DNA from: Actinomyces oris
GTDB lineage: Bacteria; Actinomycetota; Actinomycetes; Actinomycetales; Actinomycetaceae
Direction: 5' to 3'
Length of the DNA: 64,000 nt
Assembly (NCBI RefSeq): GCF_001553935.1
Contig: NZ_CP014232.1
Span: 620,001-684,000, forward strand
Below the pieces are notes generated by a model. It did not search any database, was not told where the DNA came from, and was given only the letters and a program-made list of their open reading frames with translations. Positions 1-8,505 of this stretch are shown piece after piece. The number at the start of each line of letters is the position of its first letter. Position 1 is the stretch's first letter. A program made the translations under genes and the position numbers.

Positions 1-786
1 CACGGCGACCTAGGGCTAGACCTCACAGACGTATTTCTAGCCGTAGGAGAAGTTGCAAAGGAAAAAGGAACCGGGATCGTCCTACTCATCGACGAAGTTC
101 AATTTCTCACCACCGTTCAGCTTGAATCACTCATACAAGCGGTTCACAAGTCCGTTCAGAAGAAGCTCCCCATCACTTTTGTGGGAGCCGGCCTACCACA
201 GATCGCCGAGCTCGCTGGAGACGCCAAGTCTTACGCAGAAAGACTGTTCAAGTTCCCACGCATCGACTCCCTCACCCCCGAGGAAGCCCGACAAGCGCTT
301 GTGGGACCCGCAGAAACCGAGAACGTGTCCTACGACGAAGATGCCGTGGACCTCGCAGTCAGCCTCACTCACGGCTACCCGTACTTCATTCAGGAGCTAG
401 GGTACCAAGCATGGATCGTAGCGAGCGGAAACCACATCACGGCAGAAGACATCAGTACCGCTAAAGACGCATACGAAGCAAAGCTGGACGGGTCGTTCTT
501 CCGCGTACGACTCGACCGTGCAACCCCCCTTCAAACCGCATACATGAGAGCCATGGCGGAACTCGGCTCCGAGCCCCAGAAAGCAGCCGATGTCGCCTCC
601 CTCATGAAACGAGAGTCGTCACAGGTGGCACCCATCAGGTCTCAACTCATTGACATGGGGCTGCTATACACGCCCCAGCACGGCTATGCCGCCTTCACCG
701 TCCCGGACTTCGACAAGTTCATGATGCGAGCCGTGCCCTATCTTGAGGTCCCAGAGATTCAACATCGCCGTCGACGCAAGAAATAA
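1..786 (+). CDS. AAA-type ATPase, 3' part (starts before the window)
   Basis: Frame 1 is open from the first base, so the start lies upstream; 261 codons are visible. Near the beginning the frame reads IVLLIDEVQFL, a Walker B strand with the acidic pair used for ATP hydrolysis, followed by a sensor-like FVGAGLPQI. The C-terminal third (from about 'FFRVRLDRATPLQTAYMRAM') looks like a winged-helix domain, ending in VPDFDKFMMRAVPYLE. This is the architecture of actinobacterial Orc1/Cdc6-like or STAND-like ATPases often found in accessory DNA. The Walker A region is outside the window. The gene converges on folE with a 60-bp gap and is less GC-rich than folE. In many actinobacteria folP, folB and folK follow folE, so this gene suggests that the fol cluster is interrupted here. 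Confidence 0.75.
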   Translation, partial: HGDLGLDLTDVFLAVGEVAKEKGTGIVLLIDEVQFLTTVQLESLIQAVHKSVQKKLPITFVGAGLPQIAELAGDAKSYAERLFKFPRIDSLTPEEARQALVGPAETENVSYDEDAVDLAVSLTHGYPYFIQELGYQAWIVASGNHITAEDISTAKDAYEAKLDGSFFRVRLDRATPLQTAYMRAMAELGSEPQKAADVASLMKRESSQVAPIRSQLIDMGLLYTPQHGYAAFTVPDFDKFMMRAVPYLEVPEIQHRRRRKK

Positions 787-846
787 GGCCACCATTCCAC
801 TCGGGGAGGCAGTCGCTGGCTTCCGGTGTCGAGGCCCGACCAGACC

Positions 847-1419
847 TCAGGACCGCCGGCCCAGGACCAGGCTCATGGCCTCGGAGCGGGTGGCGGCGTT
901 GCGCATGATGCCGCGCACGGCGGAGGTGACCGTGTTGGAGCCGGGCTTGCGCACGCCCCGCATCGACATACACAGGTGCTCGGCCTCGACCACCACGAGC
1001 ACGCCACGGCACTGCAGGCGCTCGACGAGGGCGTCAGCGATCTGCCGGGTGAGCCGCTCCTGGACCTGGGGGCGCCGGGCGTAGCCGTCCACGAGGCGCG
1101 CCACCTTGGACAGGCCGGTGACGCGCCCGTCCTCACTGGGGATGTAGCCCACGTGCGCCAACCCGTGGAAGGGCAGCAGGTGGTGCTCGCACACCGAGTA
1201 CATGGGGATGTCGCGCACGAGGACCATCTCCTCGTGCCCGACGTCGAAGACCCGCTCGACGTGCTCGGCCGGGTCCTGGTCGAGGCCGGCGAACATCTCC
1301 GCGTAGGCGCGCGCCATGCGCTCGGGGGTGTCACGCAGCCCGTCGCGCTCGGGGTCCTCCCCGATGGCGACGAGCAGGTCGTGCACCGCCCGCCGCACGC
1401 CCTCGGCGTCATAGCTCAT
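847..1419 (-). CDS. folE: GTP cyclohydrolase I (FolE)
   Basis: Converts GTP to 7,8-dihydroneopterin triphosphate, the first step of tetrahydrofolate synthesis in the cytoplasm. The 190-residue protein has the usual length. It carries the zinc site motif [10 protein letters not shown] (Cys and His ligands) and the second cysteine in [12 protein letters not shown]. The C-terminal [10 protein letters not shown] block is also typical of the family. It lies 51 bp downstream of ftsH on the same strand, which is the usual actinobacterial order, and is probably cotranscribed with it. No folP, folB or folK follows; a gene on the other strand lies there instead. Confidence 0.97.
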   Translation of the reverse strand: MSYDAEGVRRAVHDLLVAIGEDPERDGLRDTPERMARAYAEMFAGLDQDPAEHVERVFDVGHEEMVLVRDIPMYSVCEHHLLPFHGLAHVGYIPSEDGRVTGLSKVARLVDGYARRPQVQERLTRQIADALVERLQCRGVLVVVEAEHLCMSMRGVRKPGSNTVTSAVRGIMRNAATRSEAMSLVLGRRS

Positions 1420-1470
1420 GGTCAGCCTCTGTCTCTCCGCGCCTGCCGGGCCCGCCGGGCCCGGGCCGGC

Positions 1471-3546
1471 TCAATGGTTGTAGCCCCAGTAGTCGTCGCT
1501 GCCGTGGGAGTCGTCAGGCTCACCGCCGGCTTCGTCACTGGCGGGGGCGGGCTCGACGACGGGCAGCGACTCGTCGCTGCGCCACAGGGGCCGCTCGGGC
1601 TGCTTGATGACGCCCTCGAAGATCCTCTCCAGGTCCTTCTCCAGGAGCGTCTCACGGCTGAGGAGCTCCTCGGCCAGCTTGTCGAGCACGGCGCGGTTAC
1701 GGGTGAGGATTTCCCAGGCCTCCCGGTGGGCGGCGTCCAGCAGGCTGCGGACCTCGGTGTCGACAGTGGCGGCGACCTGCTCGGAGAAGTCACGGCTGGT
1801 GGCGTTGAGCCCCAGGACCGTCTCGCTCTCGGTGGTGCCGAGCTTGACGGCGCCGACCGCGCTGGTCATGCCGTAGTCGGTGACCATCTTGCGGGCCGTG
1901 GCGGTGGCCTTCTCGATGTCGTTGGAGGCGCCGGTGGTGGGGTCGCGGAAGATGATCTCCTCGGCGGCCCGCCCGCCCATGGCGTAGACGAGCTGGTCGA
2001 GCAGCTCGTTGCGGGTGGTGGAGTACTTGTCGTCCTGAGGCATGACCTGCGTGTAGCCCAGGGCGCGCCCGCGCGGCAGGATCGTCACCTTGGTGACCGG
2101 GTCGGAGTACGCGCCGGCGGCCGCGCACAGGGCGTGACCGGCCTCGTGGTAGGCGGTGACGCGCTTCTCGTGGTCGCGCATGACGCGGGTGCGCTTCTGC
2201 GGTCCGGCGATGACACGGTCGATGGCCTCGTCCAGGGCCCGGTTGTCGATGAGGTGGGCGTTGGAACGGGCGGTGAGCAGGGCGGCCTCGTTGAGGACGT
2301 TGGCCAGGTCCGCACCGGTGAAGCCGGGGGTCCGCTTGGCCACGAGGTCGAGGTCGACGTCGTCGTTGAGGGGCTTGCCCTTGGCGTGGACCTTGAGGAT
2401 GGCGGCGCGACCGGCCATGTCGGGGGCCTCGACGCTGACCTGCCGGTCGAAGCGGCCCGGGCGCAGGAGGGCCGGGTCCAGGACGTCGGGGCGGTTGGTG
2501 GCGGCGATGAGGATGACGTTGGTGTTGGCGTCAAAGCCGTCCATCTCGACGAGGAGCTGGTTGAGGGTCTGCTCACGCTCGTCGTGCCCGCCGCCGGTGC
2601 CGGAGCCACGGTGGCGGCCGACGGCGTCGATCTCGTCGACGAAGATGATGGCGGGGGCGTTCTCCTTGGCCTGGTCGAACAGGTCGCGCACACGCGAGGC
2701 ACCCACGCCGACGAACATCTCGACGAACTCGGAGGCGGCCATGGAGAAGAAGGGCACGCCAGCCTCGCCGGCGACGGCCTTGGCCAGGAGGGTCTTACCG
2801 GTTCCGGGCGGGCCGTAGAGGAGGACGCCCTTGGGGATCTTGGCGCCCACGGCGCGGAACTTCTCCGGCTCGGAGAGGAACTCGCGGATCTCCTCAAGCT
2901 CCTCGACGGCCTCGTCCTCGCCAGCGACGTCGGCGAAGGTGACGTCGGGCATCTCCTTGGAACCGACCTTCGCCTTGGAGCGGCCGAAGCCCATGGCGCC
3001 GCCGCGCCCGCCGCCCATGCGACCGATGAGCCACCACATGATGCCGCCCAGCAGCAGGGCGGGGACGAGCAGCTGGACGAGGGATGACCACCAGCTGGTG
3101 GTGGGCACCACGGAGTTGAAGCCCTCCTTGGGGGCGGCGGCCTGCACGAGGCGGTCGACCTGCTCGGCCTGGGCGTCGGTGTAGGAGAACTCGACCTTCT
3201 TGCCCACCGGGCGCGACTCGATGCCCTTCTTCTTGGGCTGGACGTAGGTGGTGGTGAGGTCCAGCTCGACGCGCTGGTTGCCGTCGACGACGGTGATCGA
3301 CTTGATCGTGTCCGGCTTGTCCCGCAGGAGCGTCAGGCCGTCGGAGGTGTCGATGGTGCGGTAGCCGAACATCGAGGAGAAGACGGCCCAGCCGAGGATG
3401 ACGACCAGGAGGAAGGGCACCAACCACAGGAACGGGTTGCCCAGGGTGTCGCGGAGCTTGCGGTCGCGCTTGTTGCGGTCGTTCTTACCGGCCTTGCCCG
3501 GCTTCCCCGAGTCCTTGCGGCCGGGCTCGCGCCCAGAATCTTTCAT
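1471..3546 (-). CDS. ftsH: ATP-dependent zinc metalloprotease FtsH
   Basis: Membrane-anchored AAA+ protease that degrades misfolded membrane proteins and short-lived regulators. The 691-residue protein has a basic N-terminus, a first membrane segment at about residues 37-60 ([15 protein letters not shown]), an extracytoplasmic domain, and a second segment around [19 protein letters not shown]. Walker A is GPPGTGKT, Walker B is IIFVDEID, the second region of homology is [19 protein letters not shown], and the zinc site is HEAGH. The Asp/Glu-rich C-terminal tail ending DDYWGYNH is typical of actinobacteria. The start is preceded by GAAGGGA. Upstream, where hpt normally sits, lies the CRISPR island instead, so ftsH must now use its own promoter in the 197-bp gap after cas6. 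Confidence 0.98.
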   Translation of the reverse strand: MKDSGREPGRKDSGKPGKAGKNDRNKRDRKLRDTLGNPFLWLVPFLLVVILGWAVFSSMFGYRTIDTSDGLTLLRDKPDTIKSITVVDGNQRVELDLTTTYVQPKKKGIESRPVGKKVEFSYTDAQAEQVDRLVQAAAPKEGFNSVVPTTSWWSSLVQLLVPALLLGGIMWWLIGRMGGGRGGAMGFGRSKAKVGSKEMPDVTFADVAGEDEAVEELEEIREFLSEPEKFRAVGAKIPKGVLLYGPPGTGKTLLAKAVAGEAGVPFFSMAASEFVEMFVGVGASRVRDLFDQAKENAPAIIFVDEIDAVGRHRGSGTGGGHDEREQTLNQLLVEMDGFDANTNVILIAATNRPDVLDPALLRPGRFDRQVSVEAPDMAGRAAILKVHAKGKPLNDDVDLDLVAKRTPGFTGADLANVLNEAALLTARSNAHLIDNRALDEAIDRVIAGPQKRTRVMRDHEKRVTAYHEAGHALCAAAGAYSDPVTKVTILPRGRALGYTQVMPQDDKYSTTRNELLDQLVYAMGGRAAEEIIFRDPTTGASNDIEKATATARKMVTDYGMTSAVGAVKLGTTESETVLGLNATSRDFSEQVAATVDTEVRSLLDAAHREAWEILTRNRAVLDKLAEELLSRETLLEKDLERIFEGVIKQPERPLWRSDESLPVVEPAPASDEAGGEPDDSHGSDDYWGYNH

Positions 3547-3743
3547 CGTGCGGTAGGTCCCTTCAACATACTGATTCCTCAGACGTTAGCGGATAGCACG
3601 GCAAAGGTCCCATTGCGCTTGCTCACGTTCGCGCCGGGCGTGGCCGGGAAGATCCGGCCGAGTGGGCCGATTGGAGGCTGCCTGGGCGCGAGGACGCACC
3701 ATAGGGTCCGAGGACTGCGCCCCGGGGGGCGCGTTCGTGCGCC

Positions 3744-4553
3744 TTATGGCACGTCCGCGACGACGTCGATGACGCCCATCCCGTAGGCGCTGTGGGAGCC
3801 GACGCTCGTGTAGCGGGCCAGGGCCATGAGCTGGGAGAAGACGGCGGTGATGGAGCCGGCGGCGGGGGCGCTGATGCGCAGGGCGCCGACGCTGGCGGGG
3901 ATGCGGCGGCTGGAGAGGCGTCCGCGGCGGTCGGCACGCGGCATGCCCAGGCCGACGACGGTGCGGCGGGTGCGGTCCTGGGTGATGAGGACGGAGGTGA
4001 GGCGCTCGCGCTCGGGGAGCTCGGGGGCCAGGGGGCGGCACCAGTGGCGCCAGCGCGCGTGGAGGCTGGTGGCCAGGGAGGCTGCGGTGACCTCGGGGAC
4101 GTGGTGTCCGCGGGAGGTGAAGACAGTGGGGGTGAGCAGGTGGATGTCCCAGGCGGTGGAGGCGGTCTGGGCGGCGAGGTCCTCCCAGTCGGCATGTTCG
4201 AGGACCTGGGCCTCGATGGCGGCGAGCATGGTGGTGGCCTGCCCGCCGTCGCCGATGGGTAGGACGCCGCCCCAGGCAAGCCAGGCGTCGAGCGTTTCCA
4301 GGAGGCGGTCGTCGAGGAATCGCAGCTCGACGCCGAGGCCGTCCGGGGTCTGGGTCATGTCGCCCAGGCAGTAGGGCTTGGGGCCGGGCTGGTCGTGGGG
4401 TGGGCGGTGAGCGAGGGCGGGCAGGCGGGCGGCGCGCTCGGGGCTGACTCCTTCGGGGAGGTCGAGGACTCTGCCCCAGGCGGCGTGAAGGCGGCGGGGC
4501 GTGGCCTCGACCGGGCCGGGCGCATCGAAGCGGACGAATACGGTGGCGGGCAC
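3744..4553 (-). CDS. cas6: CRISPR endoribonuclease Cas6
   Basis: Predicted to cut the repeat hairpins of the CRISPR transcript into single crRNAs. The 269-residue protein has the length of Cas6 and ends with the glycine-rich loop region GSHSAYGMGVIDV, which fits the family's C-terminal G-rich motif. The middle has RAMP-like strands (for example DIHLLTPTVFTSRG). The catalytic residues cannot be assigned with certainty; His or Tyr in the C-terminal half are candidates. It stands alone on the minus strand, divergent from the first leader and array and about 4 kb from the effector operon. The hairpin in the repeat (GCACC-AGAA-GGTGC) is a plausible substrate. The family is inferred from motif and context; overall sequence similarity was not tested. 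Confidence 0.8.
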   Translation of the reverse strand: MPATVFVRFDAPGPVEATPRRLHAAWGRVLDLPEGVSPERAARLPALAHRPPHDQPGPKPYCLGDMTQTPDGLGVELRFLDDRLLETLDAWLAWGGVLPIGDGGQATTMLAAIEAQVLEHADWEDLAAQTASTAWDIHLLTPTVFTSRGHHVPEVTAASLATSLHARWRHWCRPLAPELPERERLTSVLITQDRTRRTVVGLGMPRADRRGRLSSRRIPASVGALRISAPAAGSITAVFSQLMALARYTSVGSHSAYGMGVIDVVADVP

Positions 4554-4795
4554 TCGACGGGGCTCCTTTGCGGCGTGATGTGTGGTGGGTGCGGCAGTGG
4601 AGGCCGACGGCGGCGCGGGCTGGTGGCGGGAGGCTGGAGCAAGGCCGTCTACCTTTTTCTTTCTGACGACACTACCGGAGGGGAGGCGGCCTGTACGGGG
4701 AGTTCGAGAGGTCGACGTTCTTCAGCATCGAGGGCCAGGAGGAGGCGGAGAGGGAGAGGCCCGGCGGCGCGCCGGTCGAGCCACGGAAGCACAAT

Positions 4796-5013
4796 GTGTC
4801 GACAGTCACGGCTAGGAACATCGATCTTTTGGCTTGACGTCGTTGGAAGTTGGTGGCTTGAGGCGCCCGAGGGGGCGTCGGTGGCGCTTGGCGTCAGGAC
4901 GCCGAAAGGTGGTTAAATAGGGGCACTGCTGGCCGGCCCCGCAGGGTGCTTGCGAAGCCGGTGGCGCTCCTGCACCCGGAAGTGGCGCAACGACGCCGTT
5001 CCCAGAGGCAGGG
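4796..5013 (+). promoter_or_regulatory. CRISPR leader 1
   Basis: First of five copies of a leader of about 220 bp. Shared blocks, in order, are GTGTCGACAGTCAC, TTTTGGCTTGACGTCGTTGG, GCGCTTGGCGTCAGGACGCC, GGTTAAATAGGGG and GGCGCAACGACGCC. The last block, CCCAGAGGCAGGG, abuts the first repeat. The AT-rich TTAAAT in an otherwise GC-rich stretch is a candidate -10 element, with TTGGCG upstream as a weak -35. The leader lies on the plus strand, so the array is transcribed away from cas6. Confidence 0.8.
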
Positions 5014-5414
5014 GTCAGAAAGCACCCAGCACCAGAAGGTGCATTAAGACGTGAACGGAGCCATGACAAACTCACCAGAGTCGTAGGTCAGAAAGCACCC
5101 AGCACCAGAAGGTGCATTAAGACGTTCCTGAGCATCGCTTCTACGTAGATGTCCTTTACCAGTCAGAAAGCACCCAGCACCAGAAGGTGCATTAAGACAG
5201 GTCAGCGAGCCACTCCGGCGGCTCGACATAGCTCGTCAGAAAGCACCCAGCACCACAAGGTGCATTAAGACCGGATTTTAAGTCCGCTACGTCTGCCATT
5301 CCGCATCAGAAAGCACTCAGCACCAGAAGGTGCATTAAGACGTCCAGGGGTCCATCCTCACCGGTCATCCCCGACAGGTCAGAAATCACCCAGCACCAGA
5401 AGGCCTATTGACGG
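5014..5414 (+). CRISPR. CRISPR array 1 (6 repeats)
   Basis: Repeats are 37 bp, starting GTCAGAAAGCACCCAG and ending GTGCATTAAGAC, at 5014, 5087, 5162, 5235, 5305 and 5378. Spacers are 33-38 bp. The fourth repeat has loop ACAA instead of AGAA in its hairpin. The fifth starts with A, as expected of ageing at the leader-distal side. The last repeat is degenerate: its 3' half reads GGCCTATTGACGG, the same trailer junction seen at the ends of arrays 4 and 5. Confidence 0.97.
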
Positions 5415-5526
5415 AACTTACAAGTCCATCCTCATCTCCTTAACGAGTTGAGCAGCCAGGCGACTCAACGGAGGAAGCGCCCTTGACGCCGAGTTCGGGG
5501 CCTGACTCCGCCCCTACCATCAGGAT

Positions 5527-5743
5527 GTACCCGCAGTCACAGGCGGGAACGTCGGCCTTTTGGCTTGAGGTCGCTGGAAGTTGGTGGCTGAAGGTGCTCA
5601 AGGTGCCGTCAGTGCGCTTGGCGTCAGGACGCCGAAAAGTGGTTAAATTGGGACGCTGCCGCCCGGCCCCGCGGGGTGCTTGCGGAGCCGGTGGCGCTCC
5701 ACCCCCTGGAAGTGGCGCAACGACGCCGTTCCCAGAGGCAGGG
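5527..5743 (+). promoter_or_regulatory. CRISPR leader 2
   Basis: Second leader copy, with the same ordered blocks as leader 1, including GGTTAAAT and the terminal CCCAGAGGCAGGG just before the first repeat. The upstream 5404-5526 segment (from GGAACTTACAAGTCC) is closely related to the segment before leader 5 at 22706-22832, so the duplicated unit is longer than the leader itself. Confidence 0.8.
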
Positions 5744-6575
5744 GTCAGAAAGCACCCAGCACCAGAAGGTGCATTAAGACCCCGGCAGGTGACCGCCCTC
5801 CGTGTACTGGTGGAGTCAGAAAGCACCCAGCACCAGAAGGTGCATTAACACGAGAACTCGCCAGTCATCAACTGAGCAGCCTTGGGTCAGAAAGCACCCA
5901 GCACCAGAAGGTGCATTAAGACTTGGCGCGCAACCAGGCAGGACTGCCGTAGGCAGACGTCAGAAAGCACCCAGCACCAGAAGGTGCATTAAGACAGAAT
6001 CATCCTGTCATACAGGTGCTCAGCGTAGCGTCAGAAGGCACCCAGCACCAGAAGGTGCATTAAGACGCAAGCGTGATAGAACAGGCCAGCAACCTTGTTC
6101 TGTCAGAAAGCACCCAGCACCAGAAGGCGCATTAAGACCTCTCCCACCCTGCCCGCAGGGACGGTGTACTCGGCGTCAGAAGGCACCCAGCACCACAAGG
6201 TGCATTAAGACTCCAGTGACGGATAGGCGCACGACCTTATTCTGTCGTCAAAAAGCACTCAGCGCCAGAAGGTGCATTAAGACCTCCTGTGCGCTTCCCA
6301 CGCTCCCGCTGACTGACTACCATCAGAAAGCACCCAGCACCACAAGGTGCATTAAGACTCGCCATGCCGCAGATAATAGACAGCCTCCCCATAAGTCAGA
6401 AAGCACCCAGCATCAGAAGATGCATTAAGACGTCGTCAATCTGCCGGTTGATCTCATTCATCCACGCGTCAGAAAGCAACCAGCACCAGAAGGTGCATTA
6501 AGACGCGATGTTCTCGGCCATCTGTCGCCATGCCTGACGTCAGAAAGCACCCAGCACCAGAAGACACATCGAGAC
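5744..6575 (+). CRISPR. CRISPR array 2 (12 repeats)
   Basis: Twelve 37-bp repeats at 5744, 5815, 5886, 5959, 6030, 6102, 6175, 6247, 6322, 6395, 6468 and 6539, with spacers of 34-38 bp. Repeats diverge with distance from the leader. The repeat at 6395 has GCATC-AGAA-GATGC, a paired change in both hairpin arms. The final repeat at 6539 is degenerate in its 3' half (AAGACACATCGAGAC). Confidence 0.97.
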
Positions 6576-6650
6576 ACTCTCTGCCGGTCGCCTCGCGCTC
6601 CCCAGCCGCGGGACCCCTAAGTCCCGACGGACCGACAGAGGAGGCAGGAC

Positions 6651-6868
6651 GTGTCGATAGTCATAGTCGGGAACGTCGACCTTTTGGCTTGACGTCGTTG
6701 GAAGTTGGTGGCTGAAGGTGCCTGAGGGGGTGTCGGTGGCGCTTGGCGTCAGGACGCCAAAAGGCGGTTAAATAGGGGGCGTGCTGGCCGGTCCCACGGG
6801 GTGCTTGCGTGGCCGGTGGCGCTCCAGCCCCCGGAAGTGGCGCAACGACGCTGCCCCAGAGGCAGGGG
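6651..6868 (+). promoter_or_regulatory. CRISPR leader 3
   Basis: Third leader copy (GTGTCGATAG, CTTTTGGCTTGACGTCG, GGTTAAATAGGG, then GGCAGGG before the repeat). It follows the degenerate end of array 2 by 75 bp and drives only a short, worn array. Confidence 0.8.
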
Positions 6869-7117
6869 GTCAGAAAGCACCCAGCACCAGAAGGTGCATT
6901 GAAACCCCTTATCTGCACCGATGGTGTAGTCCGTCATACTGCCGGGAGACAGTTCATAGCAAAAGATACATCACGACGCGAAATAGGTTGCAGTCAGCAC
7001 ACACGCCGGTAAGTCAGAAGGCACCCAACACCAGAAGGTGCATTATGACTCTGCTGTTGAGTCATTCCCTTCTCCTTCGGGTTAGAACGCACCCAGCACC
7101 CGAAGGTGCATTAAGGC
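6869..7117 (+). CRISPR. CRISPR array 3 (4 repeats, decayed)
   Basis: Repeats at 6869, 6941, 7013 and 7081 keep the 37-bp size and near-regular spacing, but only the first is close to consensus (it ends TTGAAAC). The second, 6941-6977, is recognisable mostly by position and by its ACGAC end. The third and fourth have several changes. An array in this state probably gives few usable crRNAs. It runs directly into the RT-Cas1 pseudogene. Confidence 0.85.
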
Positions 7118-7129
7118 ATATATCGGCAC

Positions 7130-8392
7130 GTGCCGGGAGACCGCATGCCGATCTTCTCCCTTGTCCGCCAGCATCTCGATGACTTCCTCACCGAGCTCTC
7201 CGGGTCCCTGCGCTCAGGAATCTACGAACCCGACCCGCTCCTGAGCTTCGGCATCCCCAAGGGCACCTCCGGGGAGGCCCGCACCCTGCACATCCCCTCC
7301 ATCCGGTACCGGGTCGTCGAGCGCGCGGTCGTCAATGCGATCGCACAGGGCCGACCTCGTCATGTCCCCCTGCTCCTCCGCCTACCGGACGGGCATCGGC
7401 ACCGACGATGCCGTCGACCACCTCGCCAGGCTGCGAGACACCGGCTACCGCTACGTGCTGCGCACCGACATCGAGGACTACTTCCCCAACCTCAGCATCG
7501 AGGACGCCCTGGCCGCCCTCTCCCCCATCGCCGGCTGCCCGCGCACCATCGACCTCATCCGGCTCATCGCCCGGCCTCGGCGCGCCAGGGGCGAGCGGCG
7601 CACCCGCAACCGCGGTATCGCCCAGGGCTCCTGCCTGTCCCCGATCCTGGCCAATCTGGCCCTGACCGGCGTCGACCGGGCCATGGGCGACACGGGCTAC
7701 GGCTACGCCCGCTTCGCCGATGACATCGTCATCTGCAGCCCCCATGAACCCGATCTCCTGGAGGCCCTCGAGCTCCTCGACTCCCTCCTGACGCCCAGAC
7801 GCCTCCGACTCAACCGGGAGAAAACCGCCATGACCAGCTTCGATGAGGGCTTTCGCTACCTGGGGACGGACTTCTCCCGCAGCTTCCCGCCCGTCGACCC
7901 TGCCACGACATCAAGGGCATCCCGACCCGGACCAGGTGGTCTACATCGGCCGCGACGGCGCCCGCGTCCACGTCAGCCAGAAAACCGTCTCATCGTCGAC
8001 GGCGCCGACGGCCTGCCGCAGGTCTCCATCCCCCGCCGGGCCGTCAGCCGAATCGTCCTCACCGGCGCCGTCGGGCTCTCATCCGGGACCCGGTCTGGGC
8101 GCCGTACAACGACATCGACGTCATCTTCCTTTCCCGCCACGGCGGCTACCTGGGCCAGCTCGCCGGCCCCCGCTCGACGGCCAGCGCCCGCCGACTCCTG
8201 ACCCAGGCGTCCTTCGCCACCGACAACGATGCCCGCCTCCCACTGGCGCGCGCCATCGTGCGGGCCAAGATGCGCCACCAGGTCTCCGTGCTGCACCGCA
8301 CCGGCCGGCGTAGCCGGGGAAGTGACGTCGAGACGCCTTGCACCACCATTCGGCGGCTGGCTGCCGACGCCGGGCTGTACCGAGGGGTGTGA
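7130..8392 (+). pseudogene. Reverse transcriptase-Cas1 fusion, decayed
   Basis: Remnant of an RT-Cas1, the fusion that lets some type III systems acquire spacers from RNA. Frame 2 (7130 to about 7345) encodes the RT start, with FGIPKGTSGEARTLHIPS. Frame 3 then encodes RTDIEDYFPNLS, GIAQGSCLSPILANLAL and YARFADDIV, the RT catalytic motif with both aspartates. Cas1 follows in frames 1, 3 and 2: PDQVVYIGRDGARVHVSQ, then ENRLIVDGADGLPQVSIPRR, then DIDVIFLSRHGGYLGQLAG and RAIVRAKMRHQVSVLHR, the Cas1 N-terminal domain. At least four frameshifts are needed. The gene stops at 8392, before the Cas1 C-terminal catalytic domain (Glu, His, Asp). No cas2 is visible. It lies between array 3 and the effector operon, on the opposite strand to the operon. 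Confidence 0.88.
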
Positions 8393-8505
8393 TGAGCCGG
8401 CGAAGAAGCCGCTACATGCATCGGGACGATGAAACTTTATTCCCAGTCTAGTCACCCAGTTCGCGTAGCAGCAGACAGCACCAGAAGCGCATCTGATAAC
8501 AATCG

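Noticed and set aside
826..3087. 753-codon open frame antisense to folE and ftsH
   Set aside because: Typical third-position GC artefact opposite two certain genes; no family features and it crosses both genes.
4322..4916. Open frames on the plus strand across the cas6 start and leader 1
   Set aside because: They overlap cas6 and a leader conserved as DNA in five places; no protein features.
5802..6715. Long open frames through the arrays encoding repeated peptides such as QKAPSTRRCIKT
   Set aside because: They arise because the 37-bp repeat lacks stops in some frames; peptides track the repeat exactly and have no start context.
8393..8505. Looked for cas2 next to the RT-Cas1 remnant
   Set aside because: The 113 bp hold no open frame; cas2 is not seen anywhere in the window.
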